A stretch of DNA of 27,436 nt from an uncultured Prevotellaceae bacterium (lineage in GTDB: Bacteria; Bacteroidota; Bacteroidia; Bacteroidales; Bacteroidaceae), in the NCBI GenBank assembly GCA_937910905.1, contig CALEPV010000039.1, positions 1 to 27,436 on the forward strand. The letters are read 5' to 3'. The first letter of the stretch is position 1. Every line of letters begins with the position of its first letter. The notes beneath the pieces were generated by a model. It was not told where the DNA came from, did not search any database, and was given only the letters and a program-made list of their open reading frames with translations. The position numbers and the translations under genes are program-made. Shown here piece after piece: positions 16,162 through 24,500 of this stretch.

Positions 16162-17670
16162 ATGATAACAATTAAAATTGGCCGTTCCAATGGTAACGAC
16201 TGCGTGTTCAGCAATGATACCGTATCAGGTTCACATGCATTGCTGATGCTTGATGACAACAAGCAACGTGGAATACTGCGCGACCTGCAATCGCGCAATG
16301 GTTCATTCGTGAACAATAAACGTGTGACCACTGAGATGCCGGTGTCAATGACCGACACCCTGCGCTTCGGCTCGGAGATAACAAACATCAGCGGCATACT
16401 GGCCCAGATGAACCGCACACGCGTCAGTTCTGCCACACCACCGTCAATGCAAAGCCGCACCATAGGCAGCAGCCCACAGAGCCAAATCCGTCTGCAGCAC
16501 GATGACGTGTCGCGCAACCACGCCGTCATCTACAAAAACGCGCAGGGGCAAATCGTGATTGAGGATCAGCACTCGACGAATGGCACGTACGTCAACGGCG
16601 TACGCATCACCAGCCAGGTGCTGAAGACTGGCGACCGCGTGACCATCACCCGCAACTACCCGCTGCAATGGGAGAGCATCTTTGGTGAGCTGGCACCTGT
16701 AGCAGCGGTGCGCCAGCAGCCTCAGCAGTCACGCACAGCACTCATGGCCGTAGCAGCGGTGCTGCTCGTTGCGCTAATTGGCATAGGCGGCTACTGGTGG
16801 ATGAGCCACCGCACATGGGATTCGGAGAAGACATACAGGGAGTACAGCTCTGCCGTATGCTGGGTATACGGACAGTACGGCTACCGTGTAATGGTGGACG
16901 GTGACGATGTCACAGGGCAGCTGTGCCAGCTCTTTGAGCTCTCACCCTCAGAACTAGTTCATGTCGATGACGATGAGCTAAAGGCCGGTCCGACTGCATA
17001 TCAAGGTACAGCATTCTTCATCACCAATGACGGCAAGCTGGCCACGAACCTGCACATCACACGCCCGTGGCTCTACGACGATGCGAAGGAGAAGCTGGAA
17101 AGATTCGTCAACCAGTGGGTGTCGTACATGGCTATTAACAATCCGCTGCTCAGCCGTGCCACCGTCAAGGTGGAGGGAGTGATGGATGCCATGTGTATCA
17201 TACCCGATGGTCTGCCAATCAGCGAGGGCAATGCCGTCAAGGTCTCCGAGGTGAGCGACAATGACGACACTGACATCGATGTAGCTATCATACAAACCGA
17301 GAAGCGCCGCCTGCCATCGGAGGTAGAGGCCATTATTGACATCCGCAACGCTGACACCGACGAATCCCACATCGTGGAGGGGCGCAAGATATACACCATC
17401 GGCTACCCATTCGGAGTGAGCGCTGCCGTAGGACTGACCAGCAACGACGAACTGTCCAACCAAATACACAGCGGTCACATATCGCAGAAACGTGGCGAGT
17501 ACGAGTTCGGCCACGACGCTGAGACAGCCGGTGGAGCCAGCGGCTCACCCATATTCAACGACCGCGGTCAGCTCATCGGCATACACCACGCAGGCATGAC
17601 CGGACCCACAGGTGTGCAGGGCATGAACCGCGCCATCAAAGCAAAGTACATAGTAGAGCTCCTCAAATAA
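16162..17670 (+). CDS. FHA-FHA-TM-trypsin-like serine protease
   Basis: A 502-residue predicted inner-membrane protein. Two FHA phosphothreonine-binding domains occupy about 1-78 (GRSNGNDCVF, VSGSHALL, SRNGSFVNNKR) and 98-168 (VSRNHAVIY, HSTNGTYVNGVRI). A single TM helix lies at about 193-213 (LMAVAAVLLVALIGIGGYWW). The C-terminal half is a trypsin-like fold with TAFFITNDGKLATNLHIT (H298), DIDVAIIQT (D371 or D373) and GGASGSPIFN (S460), so the catalytic triad seems intact. With FHA in the cytoplasm, the protease would face the periplasm, as in DegS-type proteases but without a PDZ domain. First gene of the signalling operon, just after the promoter candidates. It could transmit cytoplasmic phosphorylation state to envelope proteolysis; this is inference. 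Confidence 0.88.
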   Translation: MITIKIGRSNGNDCVFSNDTVSGSHALLMLDDNKQRGILRDLQSRNGSFVNNKRVTTEMPVSMTDTLRFGSEITNISGILAQMNRTRVSSATPPSMQSRTIGSSPQSQIRLQHDDVSRNHAVIYKNAQGQIVIEDQHSTNGTYVNGVRITSQVLKTGDRVTITRNYPLQWESIFGELAPVAAVRQQPQQSRTALMAVAAVLLVALIGIGGYWWMSHRTWDSEKTYREYSSAVCWVYGQYGYRVMVDGDDVTGQLCQLFELSPSELVHVDDDELKAGPTAYQGTAFFITNDGKLATNLHITRPWLYDDAKEKLERFVNQWVSYMAINNPLLSRATVKVEGVMDAMCIIPDGLPISEGNAVKVSEVSDNDDTDIDVAIIQTEKRRLPSEVEAIIDIRNADTDESHIVEGRKIYTIGYPFGVSAAVGLTSNDELSNQIHSGHISQKRGEYEFGHDAETAGGASGSPIFNDRGQLIGIHHAGMTGPTGVQGMNRAIKAKYIVELLK

Positions 17671-17680
17671 CATTGTCGCA

Positions 17681-17745
17681 GGCTCATAAGTCCTATGAGC
17701 CCTATAAGGGACTATAAGCCCTATATGCCTTATAACCATAGTTTA
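17681..17745. repeat. Hairpin and degenerate CCTATAAG repeats inside the operon
   Basis: GGCTCATA-agtcc-TATGAGCC (17681-17701) is a perfect 8-bp stem with a 5-nt loop, starting 10 nt past the protease stop codon. It runs into repeated TATAAG/CCCTATA units up to about 17740. This fills most of the 100-nt spacer, the longest inside the operon. It could attenuate or process the transcript between the first gene and the rest. Confidence 0.7.
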
Positions 17746-17770
17746 TTAACCCACAACTCAATTACATATC

Positions 17771-18385
17771 ATGGCAACAAAGAAATGTCCAAACGGACAC
17801 CAGTACGATTCTAGCATCTATGGTGATAACTGTCCTTTCTGCCCCAGCAGCAGTCACACACGCGTAAACAACGACTTCGACATGGGCGGTGGTGCCACAC
17901 GTGCCACTAGCGATGCTTGGGGCGGTGGCTCTGGCGACGGCGCACACTCCTACGGTGCTGTCGGTGCGACAGCAGCAACCAAGGCCTTCGAGGGTTTCGA
18001 TGGCGATGGCGGTCACACCGTGATTCGCACTTTCGACGGCAGCGACACAGGCAATGCTGAAGGCGGCCGCAAGGTGGTAGGCGTAGTTATATCCTACAGT
18101 GCCAACCCAGCCGGCGAGGTATTCAAGATATACGAAGGCCGCAACATCATAGGTCGCGGCAACACAGCCGATATATGCTTCAGCAAGGACAACCAGATGT
18201 CATCACAGCATTTCCTTATACTATATGTGGAGGCAGAAGGCATCTTCTGGGGCGAGGACCAGAAGTCCAGCAACGGCAGCTATGTCAACGGCAAGTTTGC
18301 ACGCGGCATGGTTGAGCTGCACACCAACGACGTCATAGTACTGGGAGGCACCAAGATGGTGTTCTTGGGTGTCCCTGAGTTCTAA
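17771..18385 (+). CDS. Zinc-ribbon/FHA domain protein
   Basis: A 204-residue soluble protein. The N-terminus carries a zinc-ribbon-like pattern (CPNGHQYDSSIYGDNCPFCP, C6, H10, C21, C24), then a flexible Gly/Ala/Ser/Thr-rich linker to about residue 98, then an FHA domain (about 100-204) with IYEGRNIIGRGNTADICFS, MSSQHFLI and KSSNGSYVNGKF, the usual Arg, Ser-x-x-His and Asn-Gly phosphothreonine-binding positions. The linker contains GGHTVIRTFDG, a threonine-rich patch just before the FHA, reminiscent of the regulatory phosphothreonine segment of GarA/OdhI. No TM or signal peptide. It sits 18 nt before the PP2C gene. It may be a soluble substrate and adaptor for the kinases encoded downstream; no direct evidence. 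Confidence 0.88.
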   Translation: MATKKCPNGHQYDSSIYGDNCPFCPSSSHTRVNNDFDMGGGATRATSDAWGGGSGDGAHSYGAVGATAATKAFEGFDGDGGHTVIRTFDGSDTGNAEGGRKVVGVVISYSANPAGEVFKIYEGRNIIGRGNTADICFSKDNQMSSQHFLILYVEAEGIFWGEDQKSSNGSYVNGKFARGMVELHTNDVIVLGGTKMVFLGVPEF

Positions 18386-18403
18386 ACAACATACACGCAC
18401 AAG

Positions 18404-19633
18404 ATGAACCAAAGCAATCAATACAGCTACTGCAACGTCGAAGGCATGACCGACGTAGGTTGCAAGCGCAAGGCTAACGAAGACTGGCTTGCTCAGTTTG
18501 AGTGTCAGAACGGGCTTGTGGCTGTGGTATGTGATGGCATGGGTGGACACGTAGGAGGTGCTGTAGCCTCACACATAGCAGTTGAGACCATACAGCAGTT
18601 CCTTGAAACCACCTACTTCAACGACCCTCGCCAAGCTATCGTAGAAGCATGTGATGCCGCCAACGCTGCCATCTTGCAACGCACAACCCAGCAGCCCGAG
18701 CTGAAAGGCATGGGCTCTACGTGCGTGATGCTCATCGTGCGCGATGGCAAGGTGTATATCGGCAGCGTGGGCGACAGCCGCATCTACCTCATACGCAGCA
18801 AGACTATCACACAGCTCACGCGCGACCAAAGCTACGTGCAGATGCTGGTGGATGCTGGCGAGATTACCAAAGAGCAGGCTGAGCATCACCCCCGCAAAAA
18901 CGAGATACTCAATGCTCTCGGTATAGCAACCATGCAGCCTGCCACTGTGCTGCCCGATGCCATAAGCCCCGAAGCCGGCGATTGCTTCCTGCTGTGCTCG
19001 GACGGGCTAAGCGGTATGGTGCCCGACAGAGACATACTGCACGTGGCCTCCGACCAGACACGAATGACACAGCGCGAGCGTGTAGCTACGCTCATCAAGC
19101 GGGCACGCGAGAATGGTGGACTGGACAATATCACATGCACCATCGTGGAGTTCGCCGTCACGCCTGGCAATTCAGGGCTATCTGTTTCAGCGCCCATCAC
19201 AGCATCCATGTCCAACAAGAAGAGATGGATATACATATTGCTCGCAGTGCTACTTGTAGTGCTGCTCGGTGCTGGAGGCTATGCACTGGGAAGGATGTCG
19301 GTAGAAGAGGAACAAGTAGAGAGCACCGATGATACCGACGATGAGGACATCAATGCAGGCGATGACGCAAGCAGCGATGCAAGCGAAGACGTAAGCGATG
19401 ATGTAAGCGATGATGCAAGCGGCGACAAAAGCAATGAAACCGGCAGTGGCGAAAGCAGCGATGATAATGAGGAACAGGGCGACAAGGGGAGCGGAGATGA
19501 TACGTCAACGCCTGGAGCTGACAATGGCAGTTCTGCCGCTGGTGCCCAATCGGACAACAAGCCACCGCAGGGATCCAAGGAGGAAGCCGAGCGGAAGAAT
19601 AGTACTGGGAAATCATCTCAAAAACGACACTAA
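18404..19633 (+). CDS. PP2C family Ser/Thr phosphatase with TM and acidic tail
   Basis: A 409-residue protein. The PP2C (PPM) catalytic domain covers about 8-252, with the metal-binding acidic residues in KANEDW (D27), VVCDGMGGHVGG (D44), LCSDGLSGM (D200) and GGLDNITC (D241), plus SVGDSRIYLI at 121-130. It should remove phosphate from Ser/Thr residues. A single TM helix (about 275-296) is followed by a 110-residue tail dominated by Asp, Ser, Gly and Glu, partly built from a 12-bp tandem repeat, and ending in basic KKRH-like residues. With the catalytic domain cytoplasmic, the tail would lie in the periplasm. It lies 6 nt upstream of the first kinase gene, the classical phosphatase/kinase pairing. 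Confidence 0.93.
   Translation: MNQSNQYSYCNVEGMTDVGCKRKANEDWLAQFECQNGLVAVVCDGMGGHVGGAVASHIAVETIQQFLETTYFNDPRQAIVEACDAANAAILQRTTQQPELKGMGSTCVMLIVRDGKVYIGSVGDSRIYLIRSKTITQLTRDQSYVQMLVDAGEITKEQAEHHPRKNEILNALGIATMQPATVLPDAISPEAGDCFLLCSDGLSGMVPDRDILHVASDQTRMTQRERVATLIKRARENGGLDNITCTIVEFAVTPGNSGLSVSAPITASMSNKKRWIYILLAVLLVVLLGAGGYALGRMSVEEEQVESTDDTDDEDINAGDDASSDASEDVSDDVSDDASGDKSNETGSGESSDDNEEQGDKGSGDDTSTPGADNGSSAAGAQSDNKPPQGSKEEAERKNSTGKSSQKRH
19361..19432 (+). repeat. 12-bp coding tandem repeat in the PP2C tail
   Basis: Six consecutive 12-bp units follow the pattern GATGATGTAAGC, with variants such as GATGACGCAAGC, GAAGACGTAAGC and GGCGACAAAAGC. Each encodes four residues (DDAS, SDAS, EDVS, DDVS, DDAS, GDKS). 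The period keeps the frame, so copy-number change would only alter tail length. Confidence 0.9.
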
Positions 19634-19639
19634 GCATCA

Positions 19640-20968
19640 ATGGCCTATACAATCTTAGAGGAAATAGGTCGTGGCGGCATGGGCAGCGTGTTCAAAGCCA
19701 GAGACGAGCACGGCAATATCGTTGCCATCAAAGAGATGAGCAACAAGGTGGCCTACATGCCCGAGTATCGCGAGCTCTTCAATACAGAAGCCGAGACGCT
19801 ACAGCGACTGGACCACCCATCGGTGGTGCACATCGTGGGTATGCCCTATGGCGACAGCGAAGGCAATCTGTATCTGCCCATGGAGTATGTCGAAGGAACG
19901 ACCCTGTCGCAGTGCATACAGCAGAGCGGTCCCTTCGCCGTGGATGTGGCAGTGCGGCTGATGCTGAAAGTGCTGGAGGCCATGCAGTATGTGCACGACC
20001 ACGGGCGCATACATCGCGACATCAAGCCTTCCAACATCATGTTGCGTCCCGACGGGCGTGTGTGCGTCATCGACTTTGGCATCGCCAAGGATGCCAAGGT
20101 GGGCGGCACAGGCAAGACTGTCGGCCGCATCATTGGCACCGACGGCTATATGAGCCCTGAGCAGGCAAAAGGTCTGCACATAGACCACCGCACCGACATC
20201 TATTCGCTGGGATGTGTTTTCTTCTTCATGCTCACCGGCCGCAGCGCCATCAAGAAGGAGTCGCACGACTACAAGACTGTGCTCAACATCCTGCAGGCAG
20301 ACATGCCTGTGCCATCACAGTATGCCCAAGGTGTGCCGCCAGCCATCGACCAAGTGTTTCTGCGTGCGGTGGACAGAAACATGATGCAGCGCTTTCAGTC
20401 GGCTGCCGAGTTCGCGCGGGCACTGGAAGCTGCAGTCTCCAGCCAGATGCTCGATACGACCGATACCTTCAGGGCCACCGGCAGCAATGGATGGAGTCAG
20501 ACACCTGATACCAGCTCACCGGTAGTAACCGTAGGCCGTGGCACGGACAACGACATCTGCTACAGCAGCGACTACGTGAGCAAGCATCATCTTGTGGTAC
20601 GCGGCGTAATGAACAACAGTGCAGGATCCGACCAGCCAGCCATAGAGATTACCGACAACAGCACCAACGGCACAGCCGTGAACGGACGGCCACTGCGCCA
20701 CTCAAGCATACTGATACCGTACACTGGCACATCTTTTCTGCCGGAGGTCCTGCTGTCCGCCCGTGCGGAGTTCCCGCTCAACTGGGCAGAGGTCATCTCC
20801 CTGCTCCGGCAGCGCGGCTGGGCCAGAGTGCAGCAGCCCGAGCCACCTCAGCCACAGCCCCCTACTCCACCCACACCCAACGCACCGGCATCGGCCAACA
20901 ACCAGCTGCTGATTGCAATCATAGCACTTCTAACAATAGCAATAATCATAATGTTAATAACCAGATGA
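19640..20968 (+). CDS. Hanks-type Ser/Thr kinase with FHA domain and C-terminal TM
   Basis: A 442-residue eukaryotic-like kinase. Catalytic elements: GRGGMGSVFKA (10-20), VAIKEM (K31), HRDIKPSNIM (D127, K129, N132), DFGIAK (145-150) and an activation loop with threonines 160 and 167 before GYMSPEQ. The kinase domain ends near 265. A short linker containing DTTDTFRA (272-279) leads to an FHA domain (about 293-390: VTVGRGTDNDICY, VSKHHLVV, NSTNGTAVNGR). A Pro-rich stretch (400-416) precedes a C-terminal TM helix (423-440), making a tail-anchored inner-membrane protein with nothing of note outside. It overlaps the next gene by 4 nt (ATGA) and follows the PP2C gene by 6 nt. All key catalytic residues are present, so it should be active. 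Confidence 0.93.
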   Translation: MAYTILEEIGRGGMGSVFKARDEHGNIVAIKEMSNKVAYMPEYRELFNTEAETLQRLDHPSVVHIVGMPYGDSEGNLYLPMEYVEGTTLSQCIQQSGPFAVDVAVRLMLKVLEAMQYVHDHGRIHRDIKPSNIMLRPDGRVCVIDFGIAKDAKVGGTGKTVGRIIGTDGYMSPEQAKGLHIDHRTDIYSLGCVFFFMLTGRSAIKKESHDYKTVLNILQADMPVPSQYAQGVPPAIDQVFLRAVDRNMMQRFQSAAEFARALEAAVSSQMLDTTDTFRATGSNGWSQTPDTSSPVVTVGRGTDNDICYSSDYVSKHHLVVRGVMNNSAGSDQPAIEITDNSTNGTAVNGRPLRHSSILIPYTGTSFLPEVLLSARAEFPLNWAEVISLLRQRGWARVQQPEPPQPQPPTPPTPNAPASANNQLLIAIIALLTIAIIIMLITR

Positions 20969-21504
20969 AATCTTCAATCACTGTAGGTCGCAGCAGTTCA
21001 TGCGACATAATCATCCCCCACGATGGCGTAAGCCGTGTTCATGCACGCATATCAGTTGCCGGCGGGCAGTATATCTACGAGAACCTCGGCAAGAATGGCA
21101 CAGTTATTGGCGGCCGCTACATCGGCAACGAGCGTGTGCCCGTAGCCGCTGGCACAGAGATACTGATGGCCGGGCGCGTGCCCCTGCCGTGGGCACAGGT
21201 GTATCAGATGCTGCCTCTCGGTGGAGTACGTCCCTACGAAGCCGACACGAATGCAGGCGGCATGTACGGTGCTGCAGGCGGAGGCTACACACCCGCGTCC
21301 CAGCAGAGCATCGAAATCTGGTGGGGTATCCTGGCGTTCCTGTTCCCCATCGTAGGCTGGATACTGTACTTCGCATGGAAGAACCAATATCCTAAGAAGG
21401 CCTCGCAAGCCAATATCATAGCGTGGGTGGCTGTGGGCGTATATCTGCTCATCGGCCTCATCAATGCTGCCAATCGTCCCACAGTTTACTACTTCTGGTA
21501 CTAA
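20965..21504 (+). CDS. FHA domain protein with two C-terminal TM segments
   Basis: A 179-residue protein. The FHA domain spans about 1-85: ITVGRSSSCDIIIPHDG, VSRVHARI and LGKNGTVIGGRYIG carry the Arg, Ser-x-x-His and Asn-Gly positions of the phosphothreonine pocket. After a Gly/Tyr-rich linker, two hydrophobic segments follow (WWGILAFLFPIVGWILYFAW and IIAWVAVGVYLLIGLI) separated by a basic KNQYPKKASQ loop. The C-terminal pair resembles the small membrane module of bacterial zinc-ribbon membrane proteins. The start codon overlaps the stop of the upstream kinase gene (ATGA), so translation is coupled. It may recruit phosphoproteins to the membrane; inference only. Confidence 0.88.
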   Translation: MKSSITVGRSSSCDIIIPHDGVSRVHARISVAGGQYIYENLGKNGTVIGGRYIGNERVPVAAGTEILMAGRVPLPWAQVYQMLPLGGVRPYEADTNAGGMYGAAGGGYTPASQQSIEIWWGILAFLFPIVGWILYFAWKNQYPKKASQANIIAWVAVGVYLLIGLINAANRPTVYYFWY

Positions 21505-21516
21505 TCTAATGCTGCT

Positions 21517-24500
21517 ATGATAGGCAAGGAAATACTCAACTACCGCATCATCGGAGTCATAGGCAAGGGCGGTATGGGCTCCGTCTACCTGGCTGAGCAC
21601 AAGCTGCTGGACAATGTGCGCGTAGCCATCAAGGTTATAAATGCCGACATGGTGAACAGCTTCACCCGCCAGATGCTCAAGCAGGAGGCCGAGCACCTGG
21701 CCAAGCTGCGCCATCAGAACATCGTGGGCTTCATCGAGTACCACATCGATGAGGAGGGCAACCTGTACCTCATCATGGAGTATGCCGAGGGTCAGAGCCT
21801 GAGACAGTTTATCACCGAGACCAACGGCTTGATTGTTGAGGAACGTCTTTGCCCACTGTTTGAGCCAATTCTGGATGGTGTGGGCTATGCTCACAAGCAG
21901 GGCATACTGCATTGCGACATCAAGCCAGAGAACGTAGTCATAACATCCGACAACTCCGTCAAGATACTGGACTTCGGCATCGCCCGCGTGATAAACAGCA
22001 CCGGCGAGGACGAGAACGACGGCTTTGTGATGGGCTCGCCATCGTACATGAGCCCCGAGCAGCTACAGAACGAGCACCTCGATGAGCGGTCGGACATCTA
22101 CTCGCTTGGCGTGCTGCTGCACGTGATGCTCACAGGTCATACGCCCTACGACACCACCACCTTGACTGAGCCGGAGATTACGCGGAAGGTGATTGAGGAG
22201 CCTCTGCCTCGCATGCGCGCATATTATAAATATGTATCGGACGCTGTACAGAAGGTCGTAGACAAGGCCACAGCCAAGGACCCCAAGCTGCGCTACCAGT
22301 CGTGCGCAGAGTTCAAGAAGGCTCTGCATCGGGCCATCTATCCCCACAAGCTGCCGTTCTGGAGCAAGATTGCTGCAGCTGTGGCTGTGCTTGCAATCAT
22401 CGGGGGCGGCTGGTACCTCTGGGACTACAACCGCGTGAAGACGTACTACTACAAGGACTACGTGGAGCGTTGGGGCATACTGGAAGGCATACATGAACTC
22501 AGCGCAAGCGAGCACAGCCACTCACACGCCTGCTACAGGTTCGTGTACCAGAAGAATCGCCTGCTGCGAGTATCGTATGTCAACAGCTTCGACAAGCTGC
22601 TGGACATCAGCGAATCGGAGTACAACGAGCGCGCCACCGACCAGGAGTTCTATTACACAGAGGACGGCAAGGTGAGCCGCATAGTGGCCAAGGACCGGAG
22701 CGGCAAGTCGCTGTATGTGAAGAGCTACAACGACAAGCTGAACACCATCACATTCCAATACGACGATGAGCATGGCACCGAGCGCACCATATCCAACAAG
22801 ACCGTGGGCTACACTCATTTCCTGGAGGACAACAGCGCCAAAGGCCGTATCTCCAGATGGTACATCGACTACGACAACGACGGATGGGTCAAGGCCATAC
22901 ACTTCCACGACATGTACGGCAAGGCCGTGCACGACGAGAACGGCATCTACGGCCGGTTGCTCAAGCACGACGAGCTGGGCCGCATCACGGAGGTGCAGTA
23001 TGTTGGCGAGGACGACCAGCCGCACCCTACCAAGTGGGGTTTGGGCATCAAACGTCACTTCTACGACGATGCCGACAACTGGGAGCGTACCGTATATCTG
23101 ACCATCGACGAGGAGCCGGCACTGGATGCCGAAAGTGGAACCGCCATCTGCGCCAACGAGTACGACGAGTATGGCAATCAGACCTATCAGCTCTTCTGCG
23201 ACGGTGACGGCGACCCAATGTATCCTGTTATGCATGGTATAGCAGGTGTGCACTATACTTACGACGAGCACGGCCTGCTTCTCACACAAGTATGTCTTGA
23301 CAGCGACCGCGACCCTATGTTCAACCCCTCTGATGGAGTTGCCACATACGCATACGAGTACGATGACAATGGCTACATAACACGCAGCAGCTTCTTCGAT
23401 GCCGACGGCGATCCTGTCGAGAGCAGTATCGGTTGCGCCTATACAACCAGGGTCAACGATCAACATGGCAACGAACTGGAACGCTGGTACTATGGGCTCG
23501 ATGACGAACTCTACACGACTCCTGGTGGATACGCAGGCATCAAAGCAGAGTTCGACTCTATCGGCAACCTCATGCAGAACGTTGTATACGATGCTGACCA
23601 GGAGCCCACACAGCTACAGAGCGGCATGGCCGGCTTCAGATACGAGTACGATGAGCGCAACATGCAGATTGCCTGCTACACTCTGAACACCAATCTGGAG
23701 CCAGAGGCAACTGAAAGCCGCGTGGCCGTAGAGCGGTACGAGTACGATATCCGAGGCAATCAGACACGCACGGCCTACTACGAGGCCGATGGCGAGACGC
23801 CATGCCTCAACAGCGACCACATCGCCGGCTACATCACATCCTACGACACCGATGGCAACATGACAGAGGAACGATTCTTCGGGCTCAACGGCGAAACGGT
23901 GGAAGACGAGAGCGAAGGCTACGCTATCGTACGCTACACATACGATGACAACTTCAACAGCACAGGCGCAAAGTACTATAATGCAAACGGCGAGCCAACA
24001 CTTGTCAACGGACGAGCTGCAGTACAGTACATCAACGATGATCAAGGCCACGTTCTTGAGTCAAGGCTACTGGGGCTGGACGGGCAGCTGGCTACCAACT
24101 ACCTCATCACACGCTACAAGTACGACCGCATGGGCAACATCATAGAGCAATCGTTCTTCGATACCAACGAACAGCCGGTTCTGAACTATGAGAAGTTCCA
24201 TCGCATCACCTACAAATACAATAGCCGCAACCAAAAGACAGAACAGCGCTACTACGACATCGATGACAATCTGACTCTCTTTAAGTCCCAAGGCTACGCC
24301 ATAATACGGTACGAGTACGACAACCGTGGCAACAACACGAAACAATCATACTTCGACACCGACGAGGAGCCATGCAAGACTATGGAAGGCTACAGCATCA
24401 TGGAGAGGGAGTACGACTCGTTTGGCAACGTGGTCAAGGAGAGCTACTTCGACATCTACGGCCAGCCCACCAATCCGTCCGACATGGTGCCTGTAGGCAT

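Noticed and set aside
22522..23466. 314-codon minus-strand frame over the second kinase ectodomain
   Set aside because: Val/Ile/Ala-rich mirror of the Tyr/Asp codons of the repeat region; the plus-strand frame has the kinase and repeats.
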